From contig NZ_CP019437.1 of NCBI RefSeq assembly GCF_001940525.2, forward strand, positions 3,211,501-3,275,500: a stretch of DNA of 64,000 bases. The letters run 5' to 3'. Below are positions 17,201 through 25,843 of this stretch, in pieces. The first letter of the stretch is position 1; every line of letters begins with the position of its first letter. The notes under the pieces were generated by a model. The model saw nothing but the letters and a program-made list of their open reading frames with translations, searched no databases and was not told the origin of the DNA. The translations under genes were made by a program, and so were the position numbers. This stretch comes from Thioclava nitratireducens. GTDB taxonomy: Bacteria > Pseudomonadota > Alphaproteobacteria > Rhodobacterales > Rhodobacteraceae.

Positions 17201-18709
17201 TTAGCCGAGGCGTGGCACGCGATGTGCCTGACGCGGGAAGGAAACGTTGACCGTCTCCATGTAGAAATCGAAGGACCAGTCGCCGCCATCGCGGCCGATA
17301 CCGCTAGCCTTCACACCGCCGAACGGGCTGGGCAGATGGCGCACGTTCTCCGAGTTCACCCAAATCATGCCCGCTTCCAGCGCGTCGGTCATCCGCATGG
17401 CGCGATCCAGATCGGCAGTCCACAGATAGGCGGCCAACCCGTAATCGACGTCATTGGCCAAGGCGAGCGCCTCATCCTCGTCGGCGAAGGGGATCGCGGT
17501 CAGCACCGGGCCGAAGATTTCCTCCTGCGCGATGGTCATGTCGTTGCGGGCTTGCGTGAACAGCGTGGGCGCGACGTAGCAGCCCTGATCTCCAACTTTC
17601 TTGCCGCCGGTCGCGATCGTCGCGCCTTCCTTGCGCGCGGTCTCGAAATAGGACAGCACCTTGGCCTCATGCTCGGGATGGATCAGCGGGCCGACCACCG
17701 TTTCAGGGTCGAGCGGATGGCCGACCTTGATATTCGCCGCCACCTTGGCGACGCGCGTGCAGACCTCGTCGTAGATGTTCTCCTGCACCAGAAGCCGAGA
17801 GGACGAGGTGCAGCGTTCGCCGTTGAGAGAGTAGATCATAAAGCTCGCGGCATCGACGGCGCGGTCGATGTCAGCATCGTCGAACACGATCACGGGGTTC
17901 TTCCCGCCGAGCTCGAAATGCACGCGCTTCAGCGTCGCCGCGCCCTGCGCCATGATCATCGAACCGGTGCGGCTTTCGCCCACAAAGGCAATCGCCTTGA
18001 TGTCGGGATGTTCGGTCAGCCGCTTGCCCGCATCCTCGCCGTAGCCGTTAACGAGGTTCAGAACCCCTCTCGGCAGCCCGGCCTCCTCGGCGATCTCGAC
18101 CAGCAGCTTGGCGGTCATCGGCGAAAATTCGGCAGGCTTGTGCACCACCGTGCAGCCAGCTGCCAGCGCGGGGGCGATCTTCCAGGTGGATAGCATGAAG
18201 GGCGTGTTCCACGGGGTGATGACGCCCACGGGGCCGATCGGGCGGCGCGAGGTCACGTTCATCTGCGTCGCGTTGCGCAGAGCCTGACCATCCTCGGCCG
18301 CCGGTGCTTTGTCCGCAAAGAACCGGAAATTGGCCGCACCACGCAGTGCCGCTTTCGACATGAAGCGCAGCGCCTGTCCGGTGTCGAGGCATTCGGTAAA
18401 GGCGATGCGCTCGGCATTCGCCTCGATCGCCTCGGCGACTTTGATCAGGAGCTTGCGGCGGTCGGTCCCGGGCATCTTGCTCCAGGTCTTGAACGCCTCT
18501 TTCGCAGCGGCGACCGCGCGGTCAATATCCTCGACCCCGCCTTTCGCGACCTTTGCCAGCGGCTTCAGATCGACGGGCGACAGCGTGTCGAACGTGGCAC
18601 CAGATGCGGCCGCGACGCTTTCGCCTCCGATGTGATTGCGCACGCCGGTTTGCGCGAAATGCGCGATATAGCCTTCGGCACGGCGCAGGTTTTCCGTCAG
18701 ATCGGTCAT
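17201..18709 (-). CDS. hpaE: 5-carboxymethyl-2-hydroxymuconate semialdehyde dehydrogenase
   Basis: A 502-residue NAD-dependent aldehyde dehydrogenase. PIGPVGVITPWNTPFMLSTW, the nucleotide-binding GESRTGS, the catalytic-base motif VHFELGGKNPVIVFDDADID and the catalytic Cys in LNGERCTSSSRLLV are all present. The ATG at 18709 overlaps the stop of hpaF (TGATG), which fixes the start; the in-frame GTG just before it is less likely. Operon position directly after the isomerase gene and before the dioxygenase gene identifies its substrate as the ring-cleavage aldehyde, converted to 5-carboxymethyl-2-hydroxymuconate. Annotation confidence is high from context. Confidence 0.92.
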   Translation of the reverse strand: MTDLTENLRRAEGYIAHFAQTGVRNHIGGESVAAASGATFDTLSPVDLKPLAKVAKGGVEDIDRAVAAAKEAFKTWSKMPGTDRRKLLIKVAEAIEANAERIAFTECLDTGQALRFMSKAALRGAANFRFFADKAPAAEDGQALRNATQMNVTSRRPIGPVGVITPWNTPFMLSTWKIAPALAAGCTVVHKPAEFSPMTAKLLVEIAEEAGLPRGVLNLVNGYGEDAGKRLTEHPDIKAIAFVGESRTGSMIMAQGAATLKRVHFELGGKNPVIVFDDADIDRAVDAASFMIYSLNGERCTSSSRLLVQENIYDEVCTRVAKVAANIKVGHPLDPETVVGPLIHPEHEAKVLSYFETARKEGATIATGGKKVGDQGCYVAPTLFTQARNDMTIAQEEIFGPVLTAIPFADEDEALALANDVDYGLAAYLWTADLDRAMRMTDALEAGMIWVNSENVRHLPSPFGGVKASGIGRDGGDWSFDFYMETVNVSFPRQAHRVPRLG

Positions 18710-19107
18710 CACTTACCCTTGGCTTGGCCCGACAGGCGGGCGTGGATCGGTGTCTGCTTCCAGCTCAGCTCCGGATCGATCACCCGGATTTCGAGCGAGA
18801 GCGCGAAATGTTCGGTGGCCAGCGGACCGGCAAGCGCGGTCTGGGCGGCGGCAAAAATCGCATCGCCCCCCGCGCGCAAGGTCGCCGTGTCCCGCCCTGC
18901 CCCCACCGAAAGCGTCAGCGCGGCGAAGTCATTCTCCGGCAATCCGTCGGCCACGACCGCATGATCGGCGCGGAAGGCGCGCACTCGGATTCCGGCCACC
19001 GGGAACAGACCACATTCGACCATCGCGGCATGCAGCGCATGGCAGACCGCCGACATATCGACGCGCTCCGCCAGCCCTGCGGAATATTCGATCTTGAGAT
19101 GCGGCAC
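18709..19107 (-). CDS. hpaF: 5-carboxymethyl-2-hydroxymuconate delta-isomerase
   Basis: A 132-residue protein of the CHMI branch of the tautomerase superfamily. The mature protein begins PHLKIEYSAGL after the initiator Met, so Pro-2 is available as the catalytic base, as in all tautomerases. The sequence VVADGLPENDFAALTLSVGAGRD, split over residues about 50-72, and a C-terminal HFALSLEIRVIDPELSWK match HpaF. It isomerises 5-carboxymethyl-2-hydroxymuconate before the decarboxylation step. It is the first gene of the leftward operon, 22 bases from a perfect palindrome that overlaps the promoter, and is coupled to hpaE by TGATG. Confidence 0.9.
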   Translation of the reverse strand: MPHLKIEYSAGLAERVDMSAVCHALHAAMVECGLFPVAGIRVRAFRADHAVVADGLPENDFAALTLSVGAGRDTATLRAGGDAIFAAAQTALAGPLATEHFALSLEIRVIDPELSWKQTPIHARLSGQAKGK

Positions 19108-19129
19108 GATTCTCCTCCCGTGCTTTTCA

Positions 19130-19160
19130 TTAACATGTTAAGCTTATCCAGACTTGTCAA
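19130..19160 (-). promoter_or_regulatory. hpa promoter with HpaR-type operator
   Basis: On the minus strand a perfect -35 (TTGACA, 19160-19155) is followed after 17 bases by a weak -10 (CATGTT, 19137-19132). The -10 is covered by the perfect 12-base palindrome TTAACATGTTAA (19130-19141). A repressor bound there would block RNA polymerase. The divergent MarR-type gene hpaR starts 71 bases to the right and is the obvious candidate. Confidence 0.7.
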
Positions 19161-19211
19161 CTGCTCCAAACCCACCGATTTTGCGCGCCACCTGACAGGA
19201 ACGAGGTTTCG

Positions 19212-19694
19212 ATGCCCCAAGACAGCGCCCCCCGACAGCGGCCCGACGGGTTCGAGTTGAACGCCCCGCGTCGCTCCTTGCCGATCGCCCTGCTGCGGGC
19301 GCGGGAATTGGTGATGGAGCGGTTCCGCCCGATGCTCAACGCGCATGACGTGACTGAGCAGCAATGGCGCGTGTTGCGGGTGCTGCGCGAGAGCGGACCG
19401 CTCGACGCCACGATGCTGGCCGAACGTGCCTGCGTGCTGGCCCCTTCGCTGACCCGGATGCTGCGCGCGCTCGAGACTCGTGGATTGATCGAAATCCGCC
19501 GCGACGGCGAAGACCGAAGACGGGCCCGCGTCGGCCTGAGCGAGGCCGGCACCGCCTTCCTTCGTGACGTCTCGCCGCAAAGCGCCGAGATCTATGCCAA
19601 GCTCGAGGCCGAAATCGGCGCAGAGCGGATCACCCGGCTTCTCGATGAGCTTGAAGCTTTCGTCGCCGCGCTGGAACATGACGAGCGCGCGTGA
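19212..19694 (+). CDS. hpaR: MarR-family repressor HpaR (homoprotocatechuate operon regulator)
   Basis: A 160-residue MarR-family winged-helix protein. LPIALLRARELVMERFRPML is the N-terminal dimer helix, QQWRVLRVLRESGPLDATML and LAPSLTRMLRALETRGLIEI are the DNA-binding helices, and RRDGEDRRRARVGLSEAG is the wing. Length and the N-terminal pattern match HpaR, the repressor that releases DNA when 4-hydroxyphenylacetate or related ligands bind. It is divergent from hpaF; the palindrome at 19130-19141 between them is a probable target. Its own promoter lies in the same 104 bases, so autoregulation is likely. Confidence 0.88.
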   Translation: MPQDSAPRQRPDGFELNAPRRSLPIALLRARELVMERFRPMLNAHDVTEQQWRVLRVLRESGPLDATMLAERACVLAPSLTRMLRALETRGLIEIRRDGEDRRRARVGLSEAGTAFLRDVSPQSAEIYAKLEAEIGAERITRLLDELEAFVAALEHDERA

Positions 19695-19794
19695 AACAGC
19701 CCGGATTGGCGCGCGCTTCGCGATCCCGCCCTCCAGTGCCGCGGCGCATCCCGAGGAAACCCCGCGTCAAGCGGTGAATGCGATGAATTGAAAT

Positions 19795-19822
19795 CGCCCG
19801 GCCCAAAGCAGCCGACCGGGCG
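19795..19822. terminator. Hairpin between convergent hpaR and aminotransferase genes
   Basis: CGCCCGG (19795-19801) pairs perfectly with 19816-19822 across a 14-base loop, in the 136 bases between two convergent stop codons. A short T-containing stretch follows on the plus strand. It probably ends transcription in both directions, although no long T run is present. Confidence 0.45.
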
Positions 19823-19830
19823 TTCTGCGA

Positions 19831-21198
19831 TCAGACCGCCGCGAGACCCGCATCGAGGGCGTTGAGGATCGTCGCAATATTGCCTTCGGTCACGATCAAC
19901 GAGGGCGACAGGATCACGTTGTTGCCCGACACCCGAACCATTGCGCCCGTTTCGTAGGCACCGCGGTGGACCTTGGCGATGCTGGCCTTGTCGATCGGCG
20001 CCTTGGTCGCGCGGTCCGAAACCAGCTCCAGCGCGCACATCAAGCCACGCCCGCCCCGCACATCGCCCACGATGTCGTGTTTCTCCTGAAGCGCCAAGAG
20101 CCCTTCGTGAAGCTGCGTTCCACGGGCTGCCGCGTTGTCCTTGACGTTGAGCGCCTGCGTTTCCTTCAGGCAGGCGATAGCCGCCGCCGCGCCGACCGGA
20201 TGGCCCGAATAGGTGTAGCCCGACCCGATCGCCGCCTTGCCGCTGGTGTCGGATTCGAAGACTTCCGCGACGCGGCCCGAGATCATCACGGCGCCGAAGG
20301 GGAAATAGCCGTTGGTGATCGCCTTGGCGGTGGTCATCATGTCCGGCTGAACGCCCCAGAGCCGCGAACCCGACCATGCGCCAGTGCGACCGAAGGCGGT
20401 GATGACCTCGTCGGCGATCAGTAGAATGCCGTATTTGTCACAGATCGCGCGCACGCCGGGCATGAAGCTTTCGTGGGGAACGATCACACCGCCTGCGCCC
20501 AGGATCGGCTCCATGATCATCGCGGCGATCGTCTCCGCGCCCTGGAACTTGATCTCGTCTTCCAGCGCGGCGAGGCAAAGCTGGGCCAGCTTCTCGGGAT
20601 CTGTCTCGTTGAAGGGGTTGCGATAAGTATAGGGTGCCGGGATGTGGTAGCAGCCCGGCATCAGCGGTTCGTACTGGGTTCGGAAATTGGCGTTGCCGTT
20701 GACGCTCGCGCCCAACGTATGGGTGCCGTGATAGCCCTTCTTGAGCGAGAGGTATTTCACCCGCCCCGCCTCGCCGCGCACCTTGTGATATTGCCGCGCC
20801 AGACGCAGCGCGATCTCGACCGAATCCGAACCGCCCGAAGTGTAGAAGGCGCGCTCCAGCCCGTCGGGGGCAAAGAATTCGGCGAGCATCTCCCCCAGTT
20901 CGATCACCGCGTCATTCGTGGTGCCGCGAAAGATCGAGTAATAGGGCAGACGGTCGAGCTGCGCGGCAATGGCGTCCTTCACCGGCTGGCACGAGAACCC
21001 GAGATTGACGTTCCACAGCCCGCCCACGCCGTCGACCGCCTTGTGGCCATCGACATCGGTGATCGTCACACCGTCGCCGGCGACGATGATCTCGGGCAGG
21101 TTCTTCTGGCTATCCGCAGGGTGCGCCATCGGGTGCCAGATCGAACGGGCGTTACGCTCTTTCAGGAAATTCTCGTCTTTCATGTCGGTCCTCATCAT
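19831..21198 (-). CDS. Class III omega-aminotransferase
   Basis: A 455-residue PLP-dependent class III aminotransferase (omega-amino acid:pyruvate or amine:pyruvate type). The N-terminus ends in HPMAHP, the cofactor phosphate site reads YTSGGSDSVEIALRLAR, the Asp is in LLIADEVITAFGRTG, and the Schiff-base Lys is in TTAKAITNGYFPFG. Such enzymes deaminate primary amines or beta-amino acids to aldehydes or keto acids. Here it lies beside the hpa island that contains an aromatic-amino-acid decarboxylase, so an arylethylamine substrate is possible, though it is in a different operon (IclR-HAD-aminotransferase). The start overlaps the HAD gene stop by 4 bases. Confidence 0.9.
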   Translation of the reverse strand: MMRTDMKDENFLKERNARSIWHPMAHPADSQKNLPEIIVAGDGVTITDVDGHKAVDGVGGLWNVNLGFSCQPVKDAIAAQLDRLPYYSIFRGTTNDAVIELGEMLAEFFAPDGLERAFYTSGGSDSVEIALRLARQYHKVRGEAGRVKYLSLKKGYHGTHTLGASVNGNANFRTQYEPLMPGCYHIPAPYTYRNPFNETDPEKLAQLCLAALEDEIKFQGAETIAAMIMEPILGAGGVIVPHESFMPGVRAICDKYGILLIADEVITAFGRTGAWSGSRLWGVQPDMMTTAKAITNGYFPFGAVMISGRVAEVFESDTSGKAAIGSGYTYSGHPVGAAAAIACLKETQALNVKDNAAARGTQLHEGLLALQEKHDIVGDVRGGRGLMCALELVSDRATKAPIDKASIAKVHRGAYETGAMVRVSGNNVILSPSLIVTEGNIATILNALDAGLAAV

Positions 21199-21842
21199 AG
21201 GCCCAACAGGCGCAGCGCGGTGGCGTAGCCCTGGGCGGGAGATTGCACGTCGAAGTGAACGGGGATCATGCCGACAGCCTCGGCGCCGCGAATGTTGCGC
21301 AGCTGGTCATCGACGAAAACGCAGGCTTCGGCCGGAAGGCCGAGCGCGTCGAGCACACCTTGATAGGCGCGCGGATCGGGTTTCAGAATCTTGGTGTAAG
21401 TCGCGTCGATCACAGCATCGAACCGGCGCAGGAAGGGCAGCTTCTTGCGGAAGTCGGCGCCGTAGAACAGGTCGAGCTCGTTGGACAGGATAGCGAGGCG
21501 GCACCCTGCAGCCTCGGCCTTGTCGATCGCCGCGAGGAATTCCGGGCGGATCACGTCGGCAGGGCTCGCCCCGCGCGCCGCGCGCACGAAGTCGGACATG
21601 TCGCTCCAGTCGCATCCGACCAGAGCCGCCACCTCCTGCGTGCGCTGGCGCCAATAGTCGCGCTCCGAGATTTCATCTGCCTGCATCGCGCGCCAGAGCG
21701 GGTCGGTCTGAGGCTCGAACGGACCGCGCCAATTCAAGCTTCCCGAAGCGAGCCCCAACGCAGCCTCGGTCAGATCATGCGTTTCGAAAAGCGTGCGTGA
21801 GATCACGCCACCGAAGTCGAGCACGAGCGCGCGCTCAGCCAT
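21195..21842 (-). CDS. HAD-superfamily (subfamily IA) hydrolase
   Basis: A 215-residue haloacid-dehalogenase-like hydrolase. The nucleophile motif is VLDFGGVI near residues 8-15. The Asp nucleophile is present but the usual second Asp two residues later is Gly, as in YihX-like members, so phosphatase activity should not be taken for granted. Motif II (ILSNELDLF), the Lys of motif III (KILKPDPRAYQ) and the acidic motif IV (VFVDDQLRNIRGAE) are intact, with a helical cap between. It overlaps the aminotransferase start by 4 bases and the IclR gene end by 8, so it belongs to that operon. The substrate is unknown. Confidence 0.85.
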   Translation of the reverse strand: MAERALVLDFGGVISRTLFETHDLTEAALGLASGSLNWRGPFEPQTDPLWRAMQADEISERDYWRQRTQEVAALVGCDWSDMSDFVRAARGASPADVIRPEFLAAIDKAEAAGCRLAILSNELDLFYGADFRKKLPFLRRFDAVIDATYTKILKPDPRAYQGVLDALGLPAEACVFVDDQLRNIRGAEAVGMIPVHFDVQSPAQGYATALRLLGL

Positions 21843-22620
21843 GCGATACCTCGCGTTGTTGATAATCCGCAGGAAGCGAACCGCCCATGAGTTCGGACAG
21901 GCGGGGCACCCATTTTCGCAGCGCCTCCACCATGGCTGCGCGTTTGTCGCCCACCGCGCGCGACGAAGGGACCGCGATCGAAACCGCGCCTATCACCGCG
22001 CCACCGAGCCCGAAAATCGGCCCCGCGAGGGAGGAAACCTCGTCGTCGAAGCCCTTCTCCACCCAGACGCTGCCATTGGCACGGCATTCCGCCAGCTTTT
22101 CGCGCAGACTATCGGGATCGACGACGGTCTGGGCGGTGAAGCTCTCGAGCGGCGCATCCAGAACCCGCGCCCGTAGATCGTCTCCGCCGAAGCAGAGCAT
22201 CACCAAACCAGAGGCGGTCGCGTGCAGGGGCAGAAGCTGCGACTCGTCGAACGCGACCTGCGTCCCGTGCAGGCGCGGATCGTGATGCACGACCGGCGAC
22301 AGCTGCTGGCCTTGCAACAGAGAGACATGGACCAGCTCGCCGACCTCCTGCGCCATCTCTTCGATGAAAGGACGCAATACCGACCGCAGCGGCATATTCG
22401 CTTCGCGCACGCCATAGAGACGCAGAATCGCGGGGCCCAGCCGATAGCGACGCGTCTCCGGGTTCTGTTCCAGAAAGCCGCATTCGGCCAGTTCGACGAG
22501 ATGGCGGTGCACGGTGGCCTTATCGCGCTGCGTGAGGCGAACATACTCGCCGAGCCCGATCTCGGGACGCTGAGTGGAAATATAATCCAGCAATTCCAAT
22601 GCCTTTTTGATCGTTCCCAT
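21835..22620 (-). CDS. IclR-family transcriptional regulator
   Basis: A 261-residue regulator with an N-terminal winged helix (MGTIKKALELLDYISTQRPE, then LTQRDKATVHRHLVELAECG) and the C-terminal IclR effector domain containing LVHVSLLQGQQLSPVVHHDP and GFDDEVSSLAGPIFGLGGAV. The start at 22620 is set by homology; the open frame extends far upstream but over the divergent transporter gene. It heads the operon with the HAD hydrolase and aminotransferase and faces a tripartite transporter across 129 bases, so it probably controls both directions. IclR proteins commonly regulate aromatic or small-acid catabolism. Confidence 0.9.
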   Translation of the reverse strand: MGTIKKALELLDYISTQRPEIGLGEYVRLTQRDKATVHRHLVELAECGFLEQNPETRRYRLGPAILRLYGVREANMPLRSVLRPFIEEMAQEVGELVHVSLLQGQQLSPVVHHDPRLHGTQVAFDESQLLPLHATASGLVMLCFGGDDLRARVLDAPLESFTAQTVVDPDSLREKLAECRANGSVWVEKGFDDEVSSLAGPIFGLGGAVIGAVSIAVPSSRAVGDKRAAMVEALRKWVPRLSELMGGSLPADYQQREVSHG

Positions 22621-22656
22621 CGAGCCCTTTGGCAGCCTCCCGTAAAATTTCCGTTC

Positions 22657-22677
22657 GTTGCAACTGAAACGTTGACA
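22657..22677 (+). promoter_or_regulatory. Candidate IclR site and -35 element in the divergent region
   Basis: The 129-base divergent region holds a palindrome GTTGCAAC (22657-22664) and just after it TTGACA (22672-22677), a possible -35 for the transporter operon. No clear -10 at 17 bases is visible. The link to the IclR protein is positional only. Confidence 0.35.
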
Positions 22678-22749
22678 GAAAAGAAAACCCGATGCAAGAA
22701 TATTTGCTACCAACGGTTCAAATAATAAACCACTCAACAGGAGAGCTTC

Positions 22750-23703
22750 ATGACGTCGACCTTCAAGCTGCTGGCAGGGGCGCTCGCCCTCGGCCTCCCG
22801 CTTGCCGCGGGCCTGCCCGCGCAGGCCGAGTATCCAGAGAAACCCGTCGAATTCGTCGTTCCGTTCCCGCCGGGCGATCTGGAAGACGTGCTGACCCGGA
22901 TGATCGCGGACGAGTTCCAGAAGACCTATGGCGTTCCCGCTGCCGTGGTGAACAAGCCCGGCGGCGGTGGCGGTCCCTTCCCCGGAGCGGCCGAAGTCGC
23001 GCAGGCGCCCGCCGATGGCTACACGATCGGTTCTTTCGTGATCGACGTGCCGGTGGTCGGCCCTTCGGTCGGCATCCCCGCGCTCAGCCCCGATCCGTTC
23101 GAGCCGGTGGGCATCTTCCTGACCTACCCGTTCGTCATCGCGGCCTCCAAGGACGCGCCTTACGCGACGATCGATGAACTCGCGAGCTACGCCAAGGACC
23201 ACGATGTCGCCCTGGGGCATTTCGGTTCCTTCCTGATCCCGACGCAGGTGACCTTCGCGCTCGCAAAGAAGAAGGGGTTCGATTTCGGCTCCGAGGCTGC
23301 GTTCGACGCGCTGGACTGCAACACGCTGGCTTCGGGCGATGCGGACGTGATCAACACGACGCTGCAACTGATCCTGCCCTGCCTCGACGATGTGAACGTG
23401 ATGGCCTCGATCGGAGAGAAGCGCATTCCGCTGACGCCCGACACGCCGACCGTCGGCGAGCTGGAACCGGATCTCGACCTGGCGCTGTGGGATGGCCTCT
23501 TCGTCAAGAAAGGCACCCCCGAAGACGTGCGCCAGAAGATCGCCGCCGTCGCCGAAAAGGTCATGAGTTCGGACAAGGCCAAGGAACTGGCCGATCAGAC
23601 CGGTGCGCTGGTCTACTGGCAGGATGCGGCGACCGCGCAGCAGCGCATCGCGCATGACAGTGAAACCCTCGGCACGATCGACGGTCTCATCAATGGCGAA
23701 TGA
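22750..23703 (+). CDS. TctC-type periplasmic binding protein (second TTT system)
   Basis: A 317-residue Bug/TctC binding protein with a signal peptide (residues 1-26, ending PAQA). Family signatures are KPVEFVVPFPPGDLEDVLTR and VVNKPGGGGGPFPGAAEVAQ. It shares only the family pattern with the binding protein at 5689-6765, so it is a separate system. Translation of the small permease begins inside its last codons (ATG at 23693). First gene of a rightward operon with tctB, tctA, an aldehyde dehydrogenase and a Tm-1-like protein. The ligand is probably a carboxylate connected to the dehydrogenase. Confidence 0.9.
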   Translation: MTSTFKLLAGALALGLPLAAGLPAQAEYPEKPVEFVVPFPPGDLEDVLTRMIADEFQKTYGVPAAVVNKPGGGGGPFPGAAEVAQAPADGYTIGSFVIDVPVVGPSVGIPALSPDPFEPVGIFLTYPFVIAASKDAPYATIDELASYAKDHDVALGHFGSFLIPTQVTFALAKKKGFDFGSEAAFDALDCNTLASGDADVINTTLQLILPCLDDVNVMASIGEKRIPLTPDTPTVGELEPDLDLALWDGLFVKKGTPEDVRQKIAAVAEKVMSSDKAKELADQTGALVYWQDAATAQQRIAHDSETLGTIDGLINGE

Positions 23704-24304
23704 GCCGTCCTCCTCGGGTCCCGCGCGCAAGGAACCACAGCGCGCGGGTGCCCGCTCGGTCCGGGCGATCCGCACCAAGAACCTGGAAGATCTGTTCAAA
23801 CGCTATCGCCGTCCCGGAGACATGGCCTTCGCCGTGCTGTTCTTCGCACTCTCGATCGGATTGCTGATCGCCCTGCCCTGGCAGACCGAATGGGTCAAGC
23901 GCACCAAGACCTACGCACAGCCCGCATTCTGGCCGATGGTCTCGATCTTCGCGATGGTCGTGTTCAGCATGTTTCACCTGCTCGGCTCGTTCGTCTCGGA
24001 GCGCATTCCCGGGCGCTGGCGCGAAGTCGCGCAATGGCTGCGCTCGCTCGAATATGCCGTGTGGTTCATGGTCTATGTCGCGCTGGTGCCGCTCATCGGC
24101 TACCTGCTCGCCACGATCCTGTTCAGTTGCATGATGACGCTGCGCCTTGGCTATCGCGGCTGGCGCTGGATGCTGGTCTCCGTGCTGTTTTCCGTTGTCG
24201 TCGTGGTGCTTTTCAAAAGCTTCCTGCAAGTAAAAATTCCTGCCGGAATGATCTACGAGGCCGCGCCTGCGCCCTTCCGCGCAATTCTGATGACCTACTT
24301 CTAA
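23693..24304 (+). CDS. TctB-like small permease subunit
   Basis: A 203-residue membrane protein with a charged N-terminal tail of about 45 residues and four hydrophobic helices, beginning DMAFAVLFFALSIGLLIALP and ending FSVVVVVLFKSFLQV then PAGMIY. This is the TctB layout of a poorly conserved four-helix subunit. The start at 23693 overlaps the binding-protein gene by 11 bases and is in the middle of the longer open frame. TctB works with TctA in the inner membrane. In contrast to the first system in this window, here TctB is a separate gene. Confidence 0.85.
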   Translation: MANEPSSSGPARKEPQRAGARSVRAIRTKNLEDLFKRYRRPGDMAFAVLFFALSIGLLIALPWQTEWVKRTKTYAQPAFWPMVSIFAMVVFSMFHLLGSFVSERIPGRWREVAQWLRSLEYAVWFMVYVALVPLIGYLLATILFSCMMTLRLGYRGWRWMLVSVLFSVVVVVLFKSFLQVKIPAGMIYEAAPAPFRAILMTYF

Positions 24305-24316
24305 GGAGCGTCCCTC

Positions 24317-25840
24317 ATGGACATGCTGCTTTCCGGCGCACAGATGCTGATGCGCCTCGACGTTATGGTCGCTCTCTTGATCGGCTCAATCGGCGGGGTG
24401 GTCATCGGTGCGATCCCCGGTGTCGGCCCTGCCGTCGCGATCGCCATCCTGCTGCCCGCGACCTTCGCAATGCCGCCGCTGGTCGGCTTGACCATGCTGC
24501 TGGGCATCTACGGCTCGTCGATGTTTGGCGGCTCGCTTCCCGCGATCCTGATCAACACGCCCGGCACGGCAGTCAACGCATTGACCACCTATGACGGCCA
24601 CCCGATGACGAAGAAGGGCGAAGCGCTGCGCGCGCTCGGCCTCGCCTATGGTGCCTCGTTCTTCGGTGGCATCGCCTCGATCATCGCTCTGATCCTGCTC
24701 TCGCCGGTGCTGGCGAAGATCGCGCCGATGTTCGGCTCGCGCGAGATTTTCCTGGCCGCGCTGCTGGGCATCGTCCTGGTGATCCTCGCCCATCGCGGCC
24801 AGACTTTCGCGGCCGGCATGCTGGCGGCCTTCGGGATATTTCTGCAGACCGTAGGTCTGGAGCCCGTCAAATACACGATGCGCTTCACCTTTGGTTTCGA
24901 CTTCCTCAACTCGGGCTTCGACCTGATCGTGGTGGTCCTCGGACTGTTCGCGCTGAGCCAGGCGTTCCTGCTGCTGATTGAGCCGGAATCCGCACCGCAT
25001 GCGCAACGCATCGAAGGCTCGATGGGACGCGCGATGATGGGTGTGCTGCGCCACAAGCGGGTGGCGGGGTTTGCCGCGAGTTGCGGCGTGATGATGGGGA
25101 TGATCCCCGGCGTCGGCGAGTTTACCGCGCAGTTTCTATCTTACACCTACGCGCAGAAGACCTCGAAGACGCCCGAGGAATTCGGCAAGGGCAGCCCTGA
25201 AGGCCTGATCGCCTCGGAGGCCGCAAATAACGCAGTGCCTGCCGCGGCAATGATCCCGCTTCTGGCGCTTGGCATTCCCGGTGAGGCCCTGACCGCGATG
25301 ATGCTGTCGGTCTTCTACGTCCATAACGTGATCCCCGGCCCGCAGCTGTTCCAGAACAAGCTCGATTTCGTCTACGCGCTCTATATCGCGATGATCCTGC
25401 TCAACATCATCGTGGTGCTGTTCATGCTCGTCTCGTCGAACTGGCTGCTCAAGATCATCCAGATCCCGACGCGTTTCCTCGGCATGATGATCCTCGTGCT
25501 CAGCTTCGTGGGCGTCTATTCGTTGCGCAATTCGATCGTGGACTGCGCGATTGCTGCGGCGTTTGGCGTCCTCGGCCTGATCCTGAAACGGCAAAACCTG
25601 CCGATCGTGCCGATAGTTCTGGGCATGGTTCTGGGCGGCATCATGGAGACCAAGCTGCGGTCGTCGATGGCCCGGGTGCACGTGCCGATCGACTTCTTCG
25701 ACCGCCCGATCGCGGCGATCCTTGGTCTGGCGATCTGCGGGCTTCTGATCGCCCATTTCGCGAGCCTCTACCGCGAGCGCCAGAACCGCGAGCCAGAGGG
25801 CGCGCACGACCACGACATGCACGACAGTTTCACGAGGTAA
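24317..25840 (+). CDS. TctA-type large permease subunit
   Basis: A 507-residue TctA protein with roughly twelve helices and both conserved loops: GAIPGVGPAVAIAILLPATF near residue 35 and GMIPGVGEFTAQFLSY near 260. NTPGTAVNALTTYDGHP and ASEAANNAVPAAAMIPLLAL are further hallmarks of the family. It follows tctB by 12 bases with a ribosome-binding sequence AAGGAG. Its role is translocation of the substrate brought by the binding protein, driven by an ion gradient. The following aldehyde dehydrogenase starts 3 bases after its stop. Confidence 0.92.
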   Translation: MDMLLSGAQMLMRLDVMVALLIGSIGGVVIGAIPGVGPAVAIAILLPATFAMPPLVGLTMLLGIYGSSMFGGSLPAILINTPGTAVNALTTYDGHPMTKKGEALRALGLAYGASFFGGIASIIALILLSPVLAKIAPMFGSREIFLAALLGIVLVILAHRGQTFAAGMLAAFGIFLQTVGLEPVKYTMRFTFGFDFLNSGFDLIVVVLGLFALSQAFLLLIEPESAPHAQRIEGSMGRAMMGVLRHKRVAGFAASCGVMMGMIPGVGEFTAQFLSYTYAQKTSKTPEEFGKGSPEGLIASEAANNAVPAAAMIPLLALGIPGEALTAMMLSVFYVHNVIPGPQLFQNKLDFVYALYIAMILLNIIVVLFMLVSSNWLLKIIQIPTRFLGMMILVLSFVGVYSLRNSIVDCAIAAAFGVLGLILKRQNLPIVPIVLGMVLGGIMETKLRSSMARVHVPIDFFDRPIAAILGLAICGLLIAHFASLYRERQNREPEGAHDHDMHDSFTR

Positions 25841-25843
25841 GCA

